Origin: Vulcanimicrobiota bacterium
GTDB lineage: Bacteria; Vulcanimicrobiota; Xenobia; Xenobiales; JADMJV01
DNA: 64,000 nt
Assembly: GCA_019637395.1 (NCBI GenBank)
Contig: JAHBVR010000016.1
Span: forward strand, 160,805 to 224,804
Direction of reading: 5' to 3'
This document shows positions 23,954-31,101 of the stretch, in pieces. The position numbers and the translations under genes were made by a program. Within the stretch, counting starts at the first letter, position 1. The number at the start of each line of letters is the position of its first letter. Under the pieces are notes generated by a model. The model did not search any database, was not told the DNA's origin, and was given only the letters and a program-made list of their open reading frames with translations.

Positions 23954-24766
23954 TCATGACTCGAGGTAATCTACGAGTTGCAGCAGGCGTGGTTTCAGCC
24001 CCTCTTCCACCAGGGCGGCCGTTTCTTCATCCATTCCATAGCCGGAACCGCGCAGGCACAGCATCTGGTTTCCCGGCCCCAGCGAAAAGGTTTTTAGCTC
24101 CAGAAAGCCGTTGATTTCGCTCCAACTGAGGGAGGCTTCTTTCTCGGTCACGGCCATAATGTAGCCGGACATGACATCCCCGGCCTTGCTGATCAGGCGA
24201 TAGGGCTTGCCCACCAGCGGCTCTTCGCCGGGCCATTCCTCGATCTTTTCCGCCAGCCAGTGCTCCAACCCCTCGGAACTGGCATAGAGAGCCATGATTT
24301 CCCCGAAGGTAAACGAAGCTTTGGCCACTGCCATGAAGCTCCGGCGCGGCTTGCGGAAGTAGCGCTCCACGTAGAGTTTGAGCACAGCCATGGACAAACT
24401 CCAGTTGGAATCGGCCGAACTGTGAGGATTATGGGGAGTAAAAGGAGCCGGGGCATCGGTGACGTCCACCCAGGTTGTCTTGCCGGTGCGGCGCAAGGCG
24501 AAAGTCACGGTCTGCTGGCCGCTGCCCATGGGGCACTTGAGCACCAACTGCTGGCAGACTTTGACCTCCGCTACCTTATATTCGATGGTCATTCCGAAAC
24601 GCTCCCAGGTCAGCGACAAAGTGCCGCCGACGGCCGGCCAGCCTGCGGCGCTGTCAGCCATCCATTGACCCAGCAATTCCGTATCGGTCAGCGCCTCCCA
24701 AACCTGTTCGGGATAGGCGGTCGTTTCGATACTCTTACGGATAATCGGACTTTCTTCAAGCCACAC
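23954..24766 (-). CDS. SRPBCC/AHSA1-like ligand-binding protein
   Basis: The start is uncertain. GTG 24766 (VWLEESPIIRKSIETT) is used here because the residues before it look non-coding and overlap the neighbour's start; an ATG at 24895 is also in frame. The first ~120 residues fit an AHSA1-type START/SRPBCC fold: IRKSIETTAYPEQVWEALTD, LGQWMADSAAGWPAVGG and later VDVTDAPAPF, VLKLYVERYF. A second, more divergent copy may follow (TFGEIMALYASSEGLEHWLA). Such proteins bind hydrophobic ligands or modulate partners. It is divergent from the ALDH-like gene. Confidence 0.7.
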   Translation of the reverse strand: MWLEESPIIRKSIETTAYPEQVWEALTDTELLGQWMADSAAGWPAVGGTLSLTWERFGMTIEYKVAEVKVCQQLVLKCPMGSGQQTVTFALRRTGKTTWVDVTDAPAPFTPHNPHSSADSNWSLSMAVLKLYVERYFRKPRRSFMAVAKASFTFGEIMALYASSEGLEHWLAEKIEEWPGEEPLVGKPYRLISKAGDVMSGYIMAVTEKEASLSWSEINGFLELKTFSLGPGNQMLCLRGSGYGMDEETAALVEEGLKPRLLQLVDYLES

Positions 24767-24893
24767 GCGCCGCTCTTCGGGGCCACCTGAAGGCGAACCT
24801 GTGAGCTTGCGGGCCGGCTTGACGGCTTTTTGGCAACTCTTGCCAAGTTTCCGGGAAGGCTCAGCCCCCGTTGGAACTGAAGTGAGGCCCGGC

Positions 24894-26087
24894 ATGCGAA
24901 CTCTCTTGAAAGCTCTGCGCGCTCGAATCGTCGAGGAACGACCTCTTTGGGTAGCCGAACTGGCCGCCTTGCGCGGTGTCGACGCCTTTCAGGCTCTCGT
25001 CTCAGAAATTCTGCCACTGCTGGATGCGATCCAGTGGTTGGAGCGCAGAGCCCAGCGGGTGCTGCGCAGCAAACGACCCGGCTGGCGAGAACAACCACCC
25101 TGGATGATGGCCCACCGTCTGGAAATTCACCGCCGCCCGCACGGCCACGTGCTCATTGTCGGGCCGGGGAACTATCCGCTTTTCCTACCGGGTGTGCAAT
25201 TGCTCCAGGCGCTGGTGGCCGGCAACACCGTTTCGGTCAAGCCGCAGCAAGGCTGCGAAGCCCCCTTGCGCCGCCTGGTGGAAAGCTTGTATTCGCTGGG
25301 ATTGCCACGCCGGCGCCTGACGCTGCTGCCCAGCCCGGTGGACAGCGTCTACCAAGAACTAGAAAGCCGTGCCGATCTGGTGATTCTAACCGGTTCGCTA
25401 GAGACGGGCCGCAAGTTGCTGCCCGTCTGTGCTCAGAAACCTGTGCCCGTGATCGCCGAACTCTCGGGAAGGGATCTGCTCATCGTCGGTCCGGGCGCCG
25501 ACCGCCACACCGTCGATAAAGCCCTGGAGTGGAGCCGAGGCCTCAATTTTGGCAACACCTGCATGTGCCCGCAGCGGGTCTGGTTGCCCGGAGGCTGGGA
25601 GCTCGAGAAGGCCTTGCCCACTCGGCATTACCAAAACCTCTCCGAGGTTCAAGAGTGGCTGGCTGAAGAAAAATACGGCCTGGGCATCAGCCTTTTCGGA
25701 AATGAGCCATGGGTTGCCGAACTGTTGCCGCACTGCCGCACTGGTTTTGTTACCGTCAACGATATCATCGCCCCCACGGCCGATCCGCGCGCCCCCTTCG
25801 GCGGCCGCGGTCTTTCCGGCCATGGAGTGACCCGTGGCGAAGAGGGTTTGCTGGCGATGACTTATCCGCAGGCGGTTTTTACCAATCGCGGACCACGCTT
25901 TCATCTATGGCCACCCTCAGGGCGAGAGCTGGCTTTGATGCAGGCTTACACCGACTTTCATCACGGCGGCCCGTGGCGCCGTTGCAAAGCCAGTCTGGCC
26001 ATGGGCTGGGCCTGGGTTCGGCTGGTATATCGGATCCTCAAAACGCAAAAGGGTAGGCCACCCTGGCGAGGCGAAAAAGGACCCTGA
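24894..26087 (+). CDS. Aldehyde dehydrogenase-family protein, shortened
   Basis: The product is 397 residues, compared with about 480 for typical ALDHs. Family features: GPGNYPLFLPGVQLLQALVAGNTVSVKPQQ (NAD-binding and substrate channel), ILTGSLETGRKLLP, ELSGRDLLIV (the general-base Glu lies in AELSG), the catalytic Cys in FGNTCMCPQRV and the C-terminal AFTNRGPRF-like oligomerisation end. The bases upstream belong to the divergent neighbour, so the N-terminus is genuinely short: the usual first Rossmann strands are cut. The C-terminus has an extra basic, Trp-rich tail (WAWVRLVYRILKTQKGRPPWRG). Substrate is unknown. The PilZ gene starts 1 bp after its stop. Confidence 0.88.
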   Translation: MRTLLKALRARIVEERPLWVAELAALRGVDAFQALVSEILPLLDAIQWLERRAQRVLRSKRPGWREQPPWMMAHRLEIHRRPHGHVLIVGPGNYPLFLPGVQLLQALVAGNTVSVKPQQGCEAPLRRLVESLYSLGLPRRRLTLLPSPVDSVYQELESRADLVILTGSLETGRKLLPVCAQKPVPVIAELSGRDLLIVGPGADRHTVDKALEWSRGLNFGNTCMCPQRVWLPGGWELEKALPTRHYQNLSEVQEWLAEEKYGLGISLFGNEPWVAELLPHCRTGFVTVNDIIAPTADPRAPFGGRGLSGHGVTRGEEGLLAMTYPQAVFTNRGPRFHLWPPSGRELALMQAYTDFHHGGPWRRCKASLAMGWAWVRLVYRILKTQKGRPPWRGEKGP

Positions 26088-26088
26088 C

Positions 26089-26859
26089 GTGTTTTCGGGA
26101 TTGCTGTCAGGCTTTAAAAACTTCTTCTCCAATAAAGGTGGAGGAGCTTCTCCGGAAAGCGCCGGCTTTCGCGAACGCCGCAAGCTGGTGCGCCTGCGTT
26201 GCGCCTATGAAGTCAAGGGGAGCATCGGCGACAAGAAGTTCAAGGCGACCATCGTCGACATCGGCGTGGAAGGCCTCAAACTGCGTACCGGCCAGCACCT
26301 GAAGGTGGGCGAAAAGATTGTGCTCTCCCCCCCCGGCCAGGGCGTAGCGGTGCAGGCGTTGCCGGTCGAAGGCAAGGTCGTCTGGATCAAAACCACCGAA
26401 AAAAGCTATGCTCGCCACGCCGGCCTGATTTTTACCACCAAAAAGGAAGATCGCGCCAAGACCTGGGTCAGCATGTTCTTGAAGGAGCTGGGCTTCAATC
26501 CCAGGATGATCTACACCAAGCGGCGCTTCATCCGCGCCGACTGCTTTTTGGACGCGCGCTATCAAGCCAGGCAAGTGGGCCGCGAAGTGACCGGGCGAGT
26601 CTATAACCTCGGCGTCGGTGGCATGCTGCTGGAAACCAACTACGACCTCCCCAGCGACGAACCCACCGAAATGGAATTCATCCCCCCCGAAAATCTGCCG
26701 GTGTTGCGCGTGCTCGCCTACCCCATCCAGGTCAAAAAAGAGGGCGTGGTCCGCCTCGTCGGATTGGAATTCCGCGACCTGACCGCCCGCCAGCTCGACG
26801 TGCTCGGCCAGTATCTCAAGCTGCTGCTGAAGAAGAATTTCAAAGACCAGGAAGCCTGA
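26089..26859 (+). CDS. Tandem PilZ-domain protein (probable c-di-GMP receptor)
   Basis: The product is 256 residues from GTG 26089. Two PilZ domains are recognisable. The first has the RxxxR motif RKLVR (31-35) and DIGVEG (57-62) in place of D/NxSxxG. The second has RRFIR (145-149) and NLGVGG (173-178). Both keep the arginines and the glycine of the second motif, but Gly replaces the serine, so nucleotide affinity may be reduced in one or both. PilZ proteins transmit c-di-GMP signals to pili, secretion or polysaccharide systems, which fits the pseudopilus genes elsewhere in the window. It is translationally linked to the ALDH-like gene before it. Confidence 0.88.
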   Translation: MFSGLLSGFKNFFSNKGGGASPESAGFRERRKLVRLRCAYEVKGSIGDKKFKATIVDIGVEGLKLRTGQHLKVGEKIVLSPPGQGVAVQALPVEGKVVWIKTTEKSYARHAGLIFTTKKEDRAKTWVSMFLKELGFNPRMIYTKRRFIRADCFLDARYQARQVGREVTGRVYNLGVGGMLLETNYDLPSDEPTEMEFIPPENLPVLRVLAYPIQVKKEGVVRLVGLEFRDLTARQLDVLGQYLKLLLKKNFKDQEA

Positions 26860-26895
26860 AACGGGGACTTTTCTCGGCTCCTCGCTGGCCCCCTG

Positions 26896-26938
26896 GACGG
26901 CGGCTGAGGAGGCCGATTGGCCTCCCTGGGCCGCCGTC
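26896..26938. terminator. Large two-part hairpin between convergent genes
   Basis: GACGGCGGC/GCCGCCGTC (9 bp) encloses a small internal loop and GGAGGCC-GATT-GGCCTCC (7 bp), all perfect. CCCC/GGGG-like flanks could extend it. It lies between the stops of the PilZ gene and the minus-strand gene at 27034. There is no T-run, so it is a likely transcription barrier or mRNA 3'-end stabiliser rather than a textbook terminator. Confidence 0.55.
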
Positions 26939-27033
26939 GGGCGGGGTCACTCCCACCCTGAAAATGAATCGGCCGCCCAGCGACGGCCTGCAGTTCTTCG
27001 GTCAAGTCCATATCGAAGGAGAGAAGTGCCGGG

Positions 27034-27813
27034 TCAGCCTTCACCGTCAGGACGGGACCAGTCTGTTTTCTCAGACTCTGTAAGCGGCGCCACTTTTTCC
27101 AAATCGCGCGACTCGCGGGCGCAACTCTTCCAGGTGGTATGCAACGCGAACAGGTAAATCAGGATCGAAACCGGCGAAGCGTAGGCTACGACGAGGGGAG
27201 CGCCCACGATTACCAACAGAGAAAAGAGCACGGCGACGAGCGCCATGGTGGTAGGACTGGGAGGTTTCTCGGGCTGGTCCGGCTGTCCCGCCCCGGGCGT
27301 GGCGGAAACGCTCGGGGTAGCCGAAACTTCAGGCGTGGGCGTGGGAGCTTTGCCGGGCTTGAGCAGAGATACCAAAGCGGACTTGCTGATGGGCCCTTTG
27401 TCCTTGGGCGACTCTTTAGGAGGGCCGACGGCCAACCAGATCGCGAAGCAAAAGAGCCAGGATAAGCCGATCGCACACCATGTGCTGCCCAGCCCGATCA
27501 GGCGATAATACCAGTTGCCGCGGTCCTCGCTGGCGCGCACTACAGCGGCGCCCATGGCGCCTCCCAGAAAAATCCAGACAATCGCAGAGTTCCAGGTCAG
27601 CAACGCGATCGGCAGCGCCGCCAGGAAGCCGCAGACCAGCGCCGCCACAGCGCTGAAGGCAAAAGTGCGCAGCAGGGCCTGGAAAGTGGTGAAGCGAGGC
27701 GGCGCCACCAACTTGTCGTAGCAGGCCACGCACACCATTCGCGGGGTCCCCTTGGCCATCGGCTGCAGGTAATGCTCCTCGCCCAGGCTCCCCTTACAGC
27801 GCTGGCAATTCAT
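27034..27813 (-). CDS. Zinc-ribbon membrane protein, 259 residues, unknown
   Basis: The start is ATG 27813 with GGGAGAAG upstream; five more codons are open. CQRC (3-6) and CVAC (about 28-31) form a probable zinc ribbon. Two or three transmembrane segments follow (FAFSAVAALVCGFLAALPIALL, SAIVWIFLGGAMGAAV, STWCAIGLSWLFCFAIWLAVG), then a Pro/Thr-rich linker (PTPTPEVSATPSVSATPG), one or two more hydrophobic stretches (MALVAVLFSLLVIVGAPLVV, PVSILIYLFAL) and a hydrophilic tail. No family was recognised. lepB lies upstream on the same strand. Confidence 0.7.
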   Translation of the reverse strand: MNCQRCKGSLGEEHYLQPMAKGTPRMVCVACYDKLVAPPRFTTFQALLRTFAFSAVAALVCGFLAALPIALLTWNSAIVWIFLGGAMGAAVVRASEDRGNWYYRLIGLGSTWCAIGLSWLFCFAIWLAVGPPKESPKDKGPISKSALVSLLKPGKAPTPTPEVSATPSVSATPGAGQPDQPEKPPSPTTMALVAVLFSLLVIVGAPLVVAYASPVSILIYLFALHTTWKSCARESRDLEKVAPLTESEKTDWSRPDGEG

Positions 27814-27949
27814 CAGAGCTTCTCCCATCCGTTGAGACCGTTGCCCGTCGTCGAGGCGATTTCCGGCTTTGCTGTTGGAGCGCTTCTTCTTGAGGGAGGG
27901 GCGGCAGTCGCTTCATCCGGCTCTATTCGAGTAAACGGCCGGGTCGCCT

Positions 27950-28477
27950 CTATAACTTGCGCCAGTGGTTGGGCGGGAAGGCCACCACCAGAGCCTTGCC
28001 GGTCACGAAATCCTTGGGCACCGTGCCCCAGTAGCGACTGTCATAGGAATTGCTGCGGTGATCGCCCATCACGAAGAGGCGGCCCGGTGGCACTTGAACC
28101 GGTCCCCAACTTTCGTGGCCGGGTTCGGCCCAAGGTTCTTCCACCGGCCGGTCGTTGACCATCAACTGGCCGTCGCGCATCTCCAGCCGATCACCACCCA
28201 GCCCGATGACTCGTTTGCAGTAGAGTTTATCGCCGTCCGGTCCGGGAAAGCAGACGACCTGGCCGCGCTCGACCGGGCTCAACATGGAAATATGGGAAAG
28301 CCACACCCAATCCCAACTGCGAATGGTCGTTTCCATCGAGCCGGTGGGAATCACACACGGTCTCCCCACCGCCGTACCAAAAAGGAAGATAGCCGATATC
28401 TCCCTCAGTTGGCCGCCTCGGCCCGTGAGCCAGCCGGCCAGCAAGAGGAGGCCCATCAAGATAGGAAGCACAAGCAT
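27950..28477 (-). CDS. lepB: Signal peptidase I
   Basis: The product is 175 residues. One N-terminal transmembrane segment (residues 1-18) precedes the S26 protease domain. Box B holds the catalytic serine S47 in PTGSMETTI, box D the general-base lysine K88 in KLYCKRVIGLGGD, and box E is GDHRSNSYDSRYWGTVP. It cleaves signal peptides on the outer face of the inner membrane. Its targets here should include the exported protein at 15649 and the S46 peptidase. It is shorter than E. coli LepB and of the Gram-positive/cyanobacterial length. Confidence 0.95.
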   Translation of the reverse strand: MLVLPILMGLLLLAGWLTGRGGQLREISAIFLFGTAVGRPCVIPTGSMETTIRSWDWVWLSHISMLSPVERGQVVCFPGPDGDKLYCKRVIGLGGDRLEMRDGQLMVNDRPVEEPWAEPGHESWGPVQVPPGRLFVMGDHRSNSYDSRYWGTVPKDFVTGKALVVAFPPNHWRKL

Positions 28478-28516
28478 AATTCAAGCCAACCGCGGCTCGA
28501 CCAGAAGGTTCCTGAA

Positions 28517-29383
28517 TTAGCCCGTGGCGCTGGCGGGCACGGGCAGGGGGGAGGGAGGGCGGCGACCACCGGCTCGCAAGCGTAACCAGCGCACGTCCAG
28601 CTCGCGATATGTCCAGAAAAACAACCGGCAGAGCGGGTCGAGCCAGAGCGGCACACGGTTGGAAACTTTGTTGCGAGTACGCAGATAGGGGGTGGGGAAG
28701 AGTCCGGAGACGTCCAGCTCTTCGCTGGAGGGATCGAGTCCCGAGCGGGTCAGTAACACGGTCAGAAGGCTCTGGTCGTAGCGGTGGTTGGCATTGCAGC
28801 AGCCGGCCGGCAGCAGCGCCTGGGGATCCCAGGCCAGTTCTCGCCAGCGGCGCACCATTTCCAGCGCGGCCGGGTTGGCCGGGTCAAAAGCGCAGGTGCA
28901 GGCGGAGCGGAAGCGAGCTCCGCGTTCGGGCTCACCGGCTTTTAAATAGTCGAGCATGCCGGGGTGGGTGCGGAAGTCCATGCGCGAACCGCCGCCAAAA
29001 GGGCTCCACACCCCGTGTTGGCGCAGATGCCGCCAGATGGGCTCGAGCGAGCCGGTCACCACGCAGGCGCTGTCCAGCCAGAGCAGCGGTGCCTCGTTTT
29101 CTTCCAGGACTCGCGCGATGAGCGTGGGTTTCCAGGCGAAGCTGGATAACTGGCGCAAATGCTCCGGACCTTCGCTGAGGTCGGAATCAAGCAACCGGAT
29201 CCAGCCGAAGCGCGCCATCAATTGCTGGCGCTGCGGTCGAGTCATCCCCAAATCGAAGACCGTGACCTGCAGGTCCTGGTGTTGCAGCCTCCGTTCCAAA
29301 CTCAAAAGAAGCTGTGCCAAACAGCGGTGATATCCGGCATTAGCAGCGGTTACCAACCGCTTTTTGACGACGAGTGCGCTCAT
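28517..29383 (-). CDS. Glycosyltransferase-like protein (GT-A / DUF1647-like)
   Basis: The product is 288 residues from ATG 29383, with GGAGGACTTC upstream. It starts VKKRLVTAANAGYHRCLAQLLLSLE, then has VTVFDLGMTRPQ, SSFAWKPTLIARVLE and LLWLDSACVVTG, where LDSA stands at the place of a DxD-type metal motif. This layout is typical of small family-8-like or DUF1647 glycosyltransferases. The C-terminal tail is Pro/Arg-rich. Acceptor and donor cannot be told from the sequence. It lies between lepB and the tagged subtilase, without tight coupling to either. Confidence 0.7.
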   Translation of the reverse strand: MSALVVKKRLVTAANAGYHRCLAQLLLSLERRLQHQDLQVTVFDLGMTRPQRQQLMARFGWIRLLDSDLSEGPEHLRQLSSFAWKPTLIARVLEENEAPLLWLDSACVVTGSLEPIWRHLRQHGVWSPFGGGSRMDFRTHPGMLDYLKAGEPERGARFRSACTCAFDPANPAALEMVRRWRELAWDPQALLPAGCCNANHRYDQSLLTVLLTRSGLDPSSEELDVSGLFPTPYLRTRNKVSNRVPLWLDPLCRLFFWTYRELDVRWLRLRAGGRRPPSPLPVPASATG

Positions 29384-29524
29384 GAAGTCCTCCGGGACAA
29401 AATGGCTACCCTTACCTCACTCACACCATGTTCTTTTGGGATTAGCCCAAAGCTACCCTGCATGGATCTACTACCATTTAACGCCACATCGCCGCAAAAG
29501 TAGTCCGTCCTAAGTTGTAATTCC

Positions 29525-30715
29525 TTAAAATGTGCCTTTGCGCATATATTCTTCGGCCGCCTGAAAGTCCAGCACCGGAGCGCCGGCACCGGGCAGTTCA
29601 TGAGTCAGACGGTTGTTCATCAAGGTGCGTAACTGGCTTTCACTGATGCCAGGATGGTTGCCGCGCACAGTGGCTGTGGCTCCCGCCCAACGGGGAGAGG
29701 CGTAGGAAGTGCCGTCCACTTTCATTCTATTGACATCCTGACCGTTGCCGACCGCCCCGCTGGCGTAAACGTCGACCGCCGGATCCTGATTGCTGTACTC
29801 AGCCACGCGCTCCTTGAGGCCTTCCACCTCTCTGACCCAACGGGTGGCACCCACGGTGGTAACGTCAGAATTCGCCAACGGGTTGTGGAAATCGCCAGCC
29901 TCTAATTTCACCTTGTTGCCCTGAGCGTTCTTGCCCCAAAACTTGGGGGTTTCCTGATCGTTGCCAGCGGAAACCACTACTGAGTTATGTTGAGCCTGCA
30001 GGTCGGCTACGGCCTTATCGTAGGTGGCCTGCGCCTGCTTGACTTCAGGATGAGCCAGGCCGGCTCGTGTATCTTGCAGGATACTTTCCTGCAGACGTTT
30101 TAGCTCCGGCCCGGAAACCTTGGGGTCCTGGCTACCCAGCCTGGCTGGATCGATCTGATAAGCCTTCAGCACATTCTGAGTCATGTTCTGATTGGGCGAG
30201 TTGGGGAAAGTGCCGCTGTACACCGACTGCATGACGTCATTGGCGACACGCACCGGGGTCACCCCGTAGGACACATTGACGGCCGAATCGTGCAGGCCTT
30301 TCTGACGCAATTTGTCCAGGTCTCCGCCGACGTCGCTGAGCAGGTCAGCCGCACGGAAGCGTGCGATATCGCGCACCGCCTGGCGAGTATCGGCCGGATC
30401 CTGCGGACCCAGGTTCAAGTAGTCCTGGGCCATAAAAGAACGCGGATACTTCTGGACATCCGGCCCGATATTTTCGGCGTAGACCTGCCCACGAAAGCCA
30501 TGTTGTTTGGCCGCATAGGTGCCGACGTTGCCATGACCCGCTCCCTCCCAAGAATCCTGAAAGGAGTCGACCATCACCAACGACCCTGCGGGCGGCTTGT
30601 CGGGCACCCCTGGCAAACGGTCGCAACCGTCGCGGCGAGCGCGATCAAAAAGCGGAGGAGGCTGGGGGGGTATGCTTCCGCCAAAGACAGGAAAGTTTCC
30701 GATGTTGATGGCCAT
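29525..30715 (-). CDS. Subtilisin-like serine protease with N-terminal tag
   Basis: This is a 396-residue S8-family protease. Asp D50 lies in LVMVDSFQ, His H61 in GAGHGNVG, the oxyanion Asn N252 in VVSAGNDQ and the nucleophile S337 in DGTSYASPRWAG. All four key residues are present, so it should be active. It has neither a Sec signal peptide nor a classical pro-domain; the protein begins MAINIGNFPVFGGSIPPQPPP, matching the tag of the protein at 10775 (MAINPNLP). About 170 residues rich in Gln/Asp (helical) are inserted between the His and Asn segments. Ribosome-binding site is weak (AAGGT next to ATG). Export route is unknown. Confidence 0.9.
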   Translation of the reverse strand: MAINIGNFPVFGGSIPPQPPPLFDRARRDGCDRLPGVPDKPPAGSLVMVDSFQDSWEGAGHGNVGTYAAKQHGFRGQVYAENIGPDVQKYPRSFMAQDYLNLGPQDPADTRQAVRDIARFRAADLLSDVGGDLDKLRQKGLHDSAVNVSYGVTPVRVANDVMQSVYSGTFPNSPNQNMTQNVLKAYQIDPARLGSQDPKVSGPELKRLQESILQDTRAGLAHPEVKQAQATYDKAVADLQAQHNSVVVSAGNDQETPKFWGKNAQGNKVKLEAGDFHNPLANSDVTTVGATRWVREVEGLKERVAEYSNQDPAVDVYASGAVGNGQDVNRMKVDGTSYASPRWAGATATVRGNHPGISESQLRTLMNNRLTHELPGAGAPVLDFQAAEEYMRKGTF

Positions 30716-30792
30716 ACCTTGAGTGTAACCAGCCGAGTTTGACCGGGCGTTGACACACTGCTAACAGTCGAAGCGACTTTTTCACCTGTGTT

Positions 30793-31101
30793 TTAATCTT
30801 GTTTTGGCCACTCTCGGCCGGCATTCTTGCCGAGTTTGCGCAAAATGGACTGCTCCAGGTCAATACCGCTGAGACTGGCCAGTTGCAACAAATACAAGGC
30901 CACGTCCGCCAACTCGTCACCCAGTTCTTCCTGATCCGGCGGCTGGTCGCCCCACTGAAAGTGCTCCAGCACCTCGCTGGCTTCCAGCACCAGCGAGATG
31001 GCCAGATTGCGCGGCACCTGAGGACGGTGACTGTCTTCGCGGTAGAACCCCTTGGAGGCGACGAAGCGATGCATCTCCTCGGTGAGTTCGGCGAGGTTCA
31101 T
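30793..31101 (-). CDS. MazG-like nucleotide pyrophosphohydrolase
   Basis: The 102-residue single-domain MazG/NTP-PPase hydrolyses nucleoside triphosphates to monophosphates, cleaning the pool of damaged nucleotides. Metal-binding acidic motifs are LEASEVLEHFQW (about 37-48) and EELGDELADVALYLL (about 58-72), with the family's ExxE...ExxD spacing. It has the length of small dimeric forms such as mouse dCTPase-type proteins. Its ATG overlaps the S46 peptidase stop (ATGA), so it is translationally coupled to an exported protease, an odd pairing. Confidence 0.88.
   Translation of the reverse strand: MNLAELTEEMHRFVASKGFYREDSHRPQVPRNLAISLVLEASEVLEHFQWGDQPPDQEELGDELADVALYLLQLASLSGIDLEQSILRKLGKNAGREWPKQD

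Noticed and set aside
26718-27044. 108-residue minus-strand frame overlapping the PilZ gene
   Set aside because: More than 140 bp lie antisense to PilZ and the rest crosses a hairpin; no coding signature.
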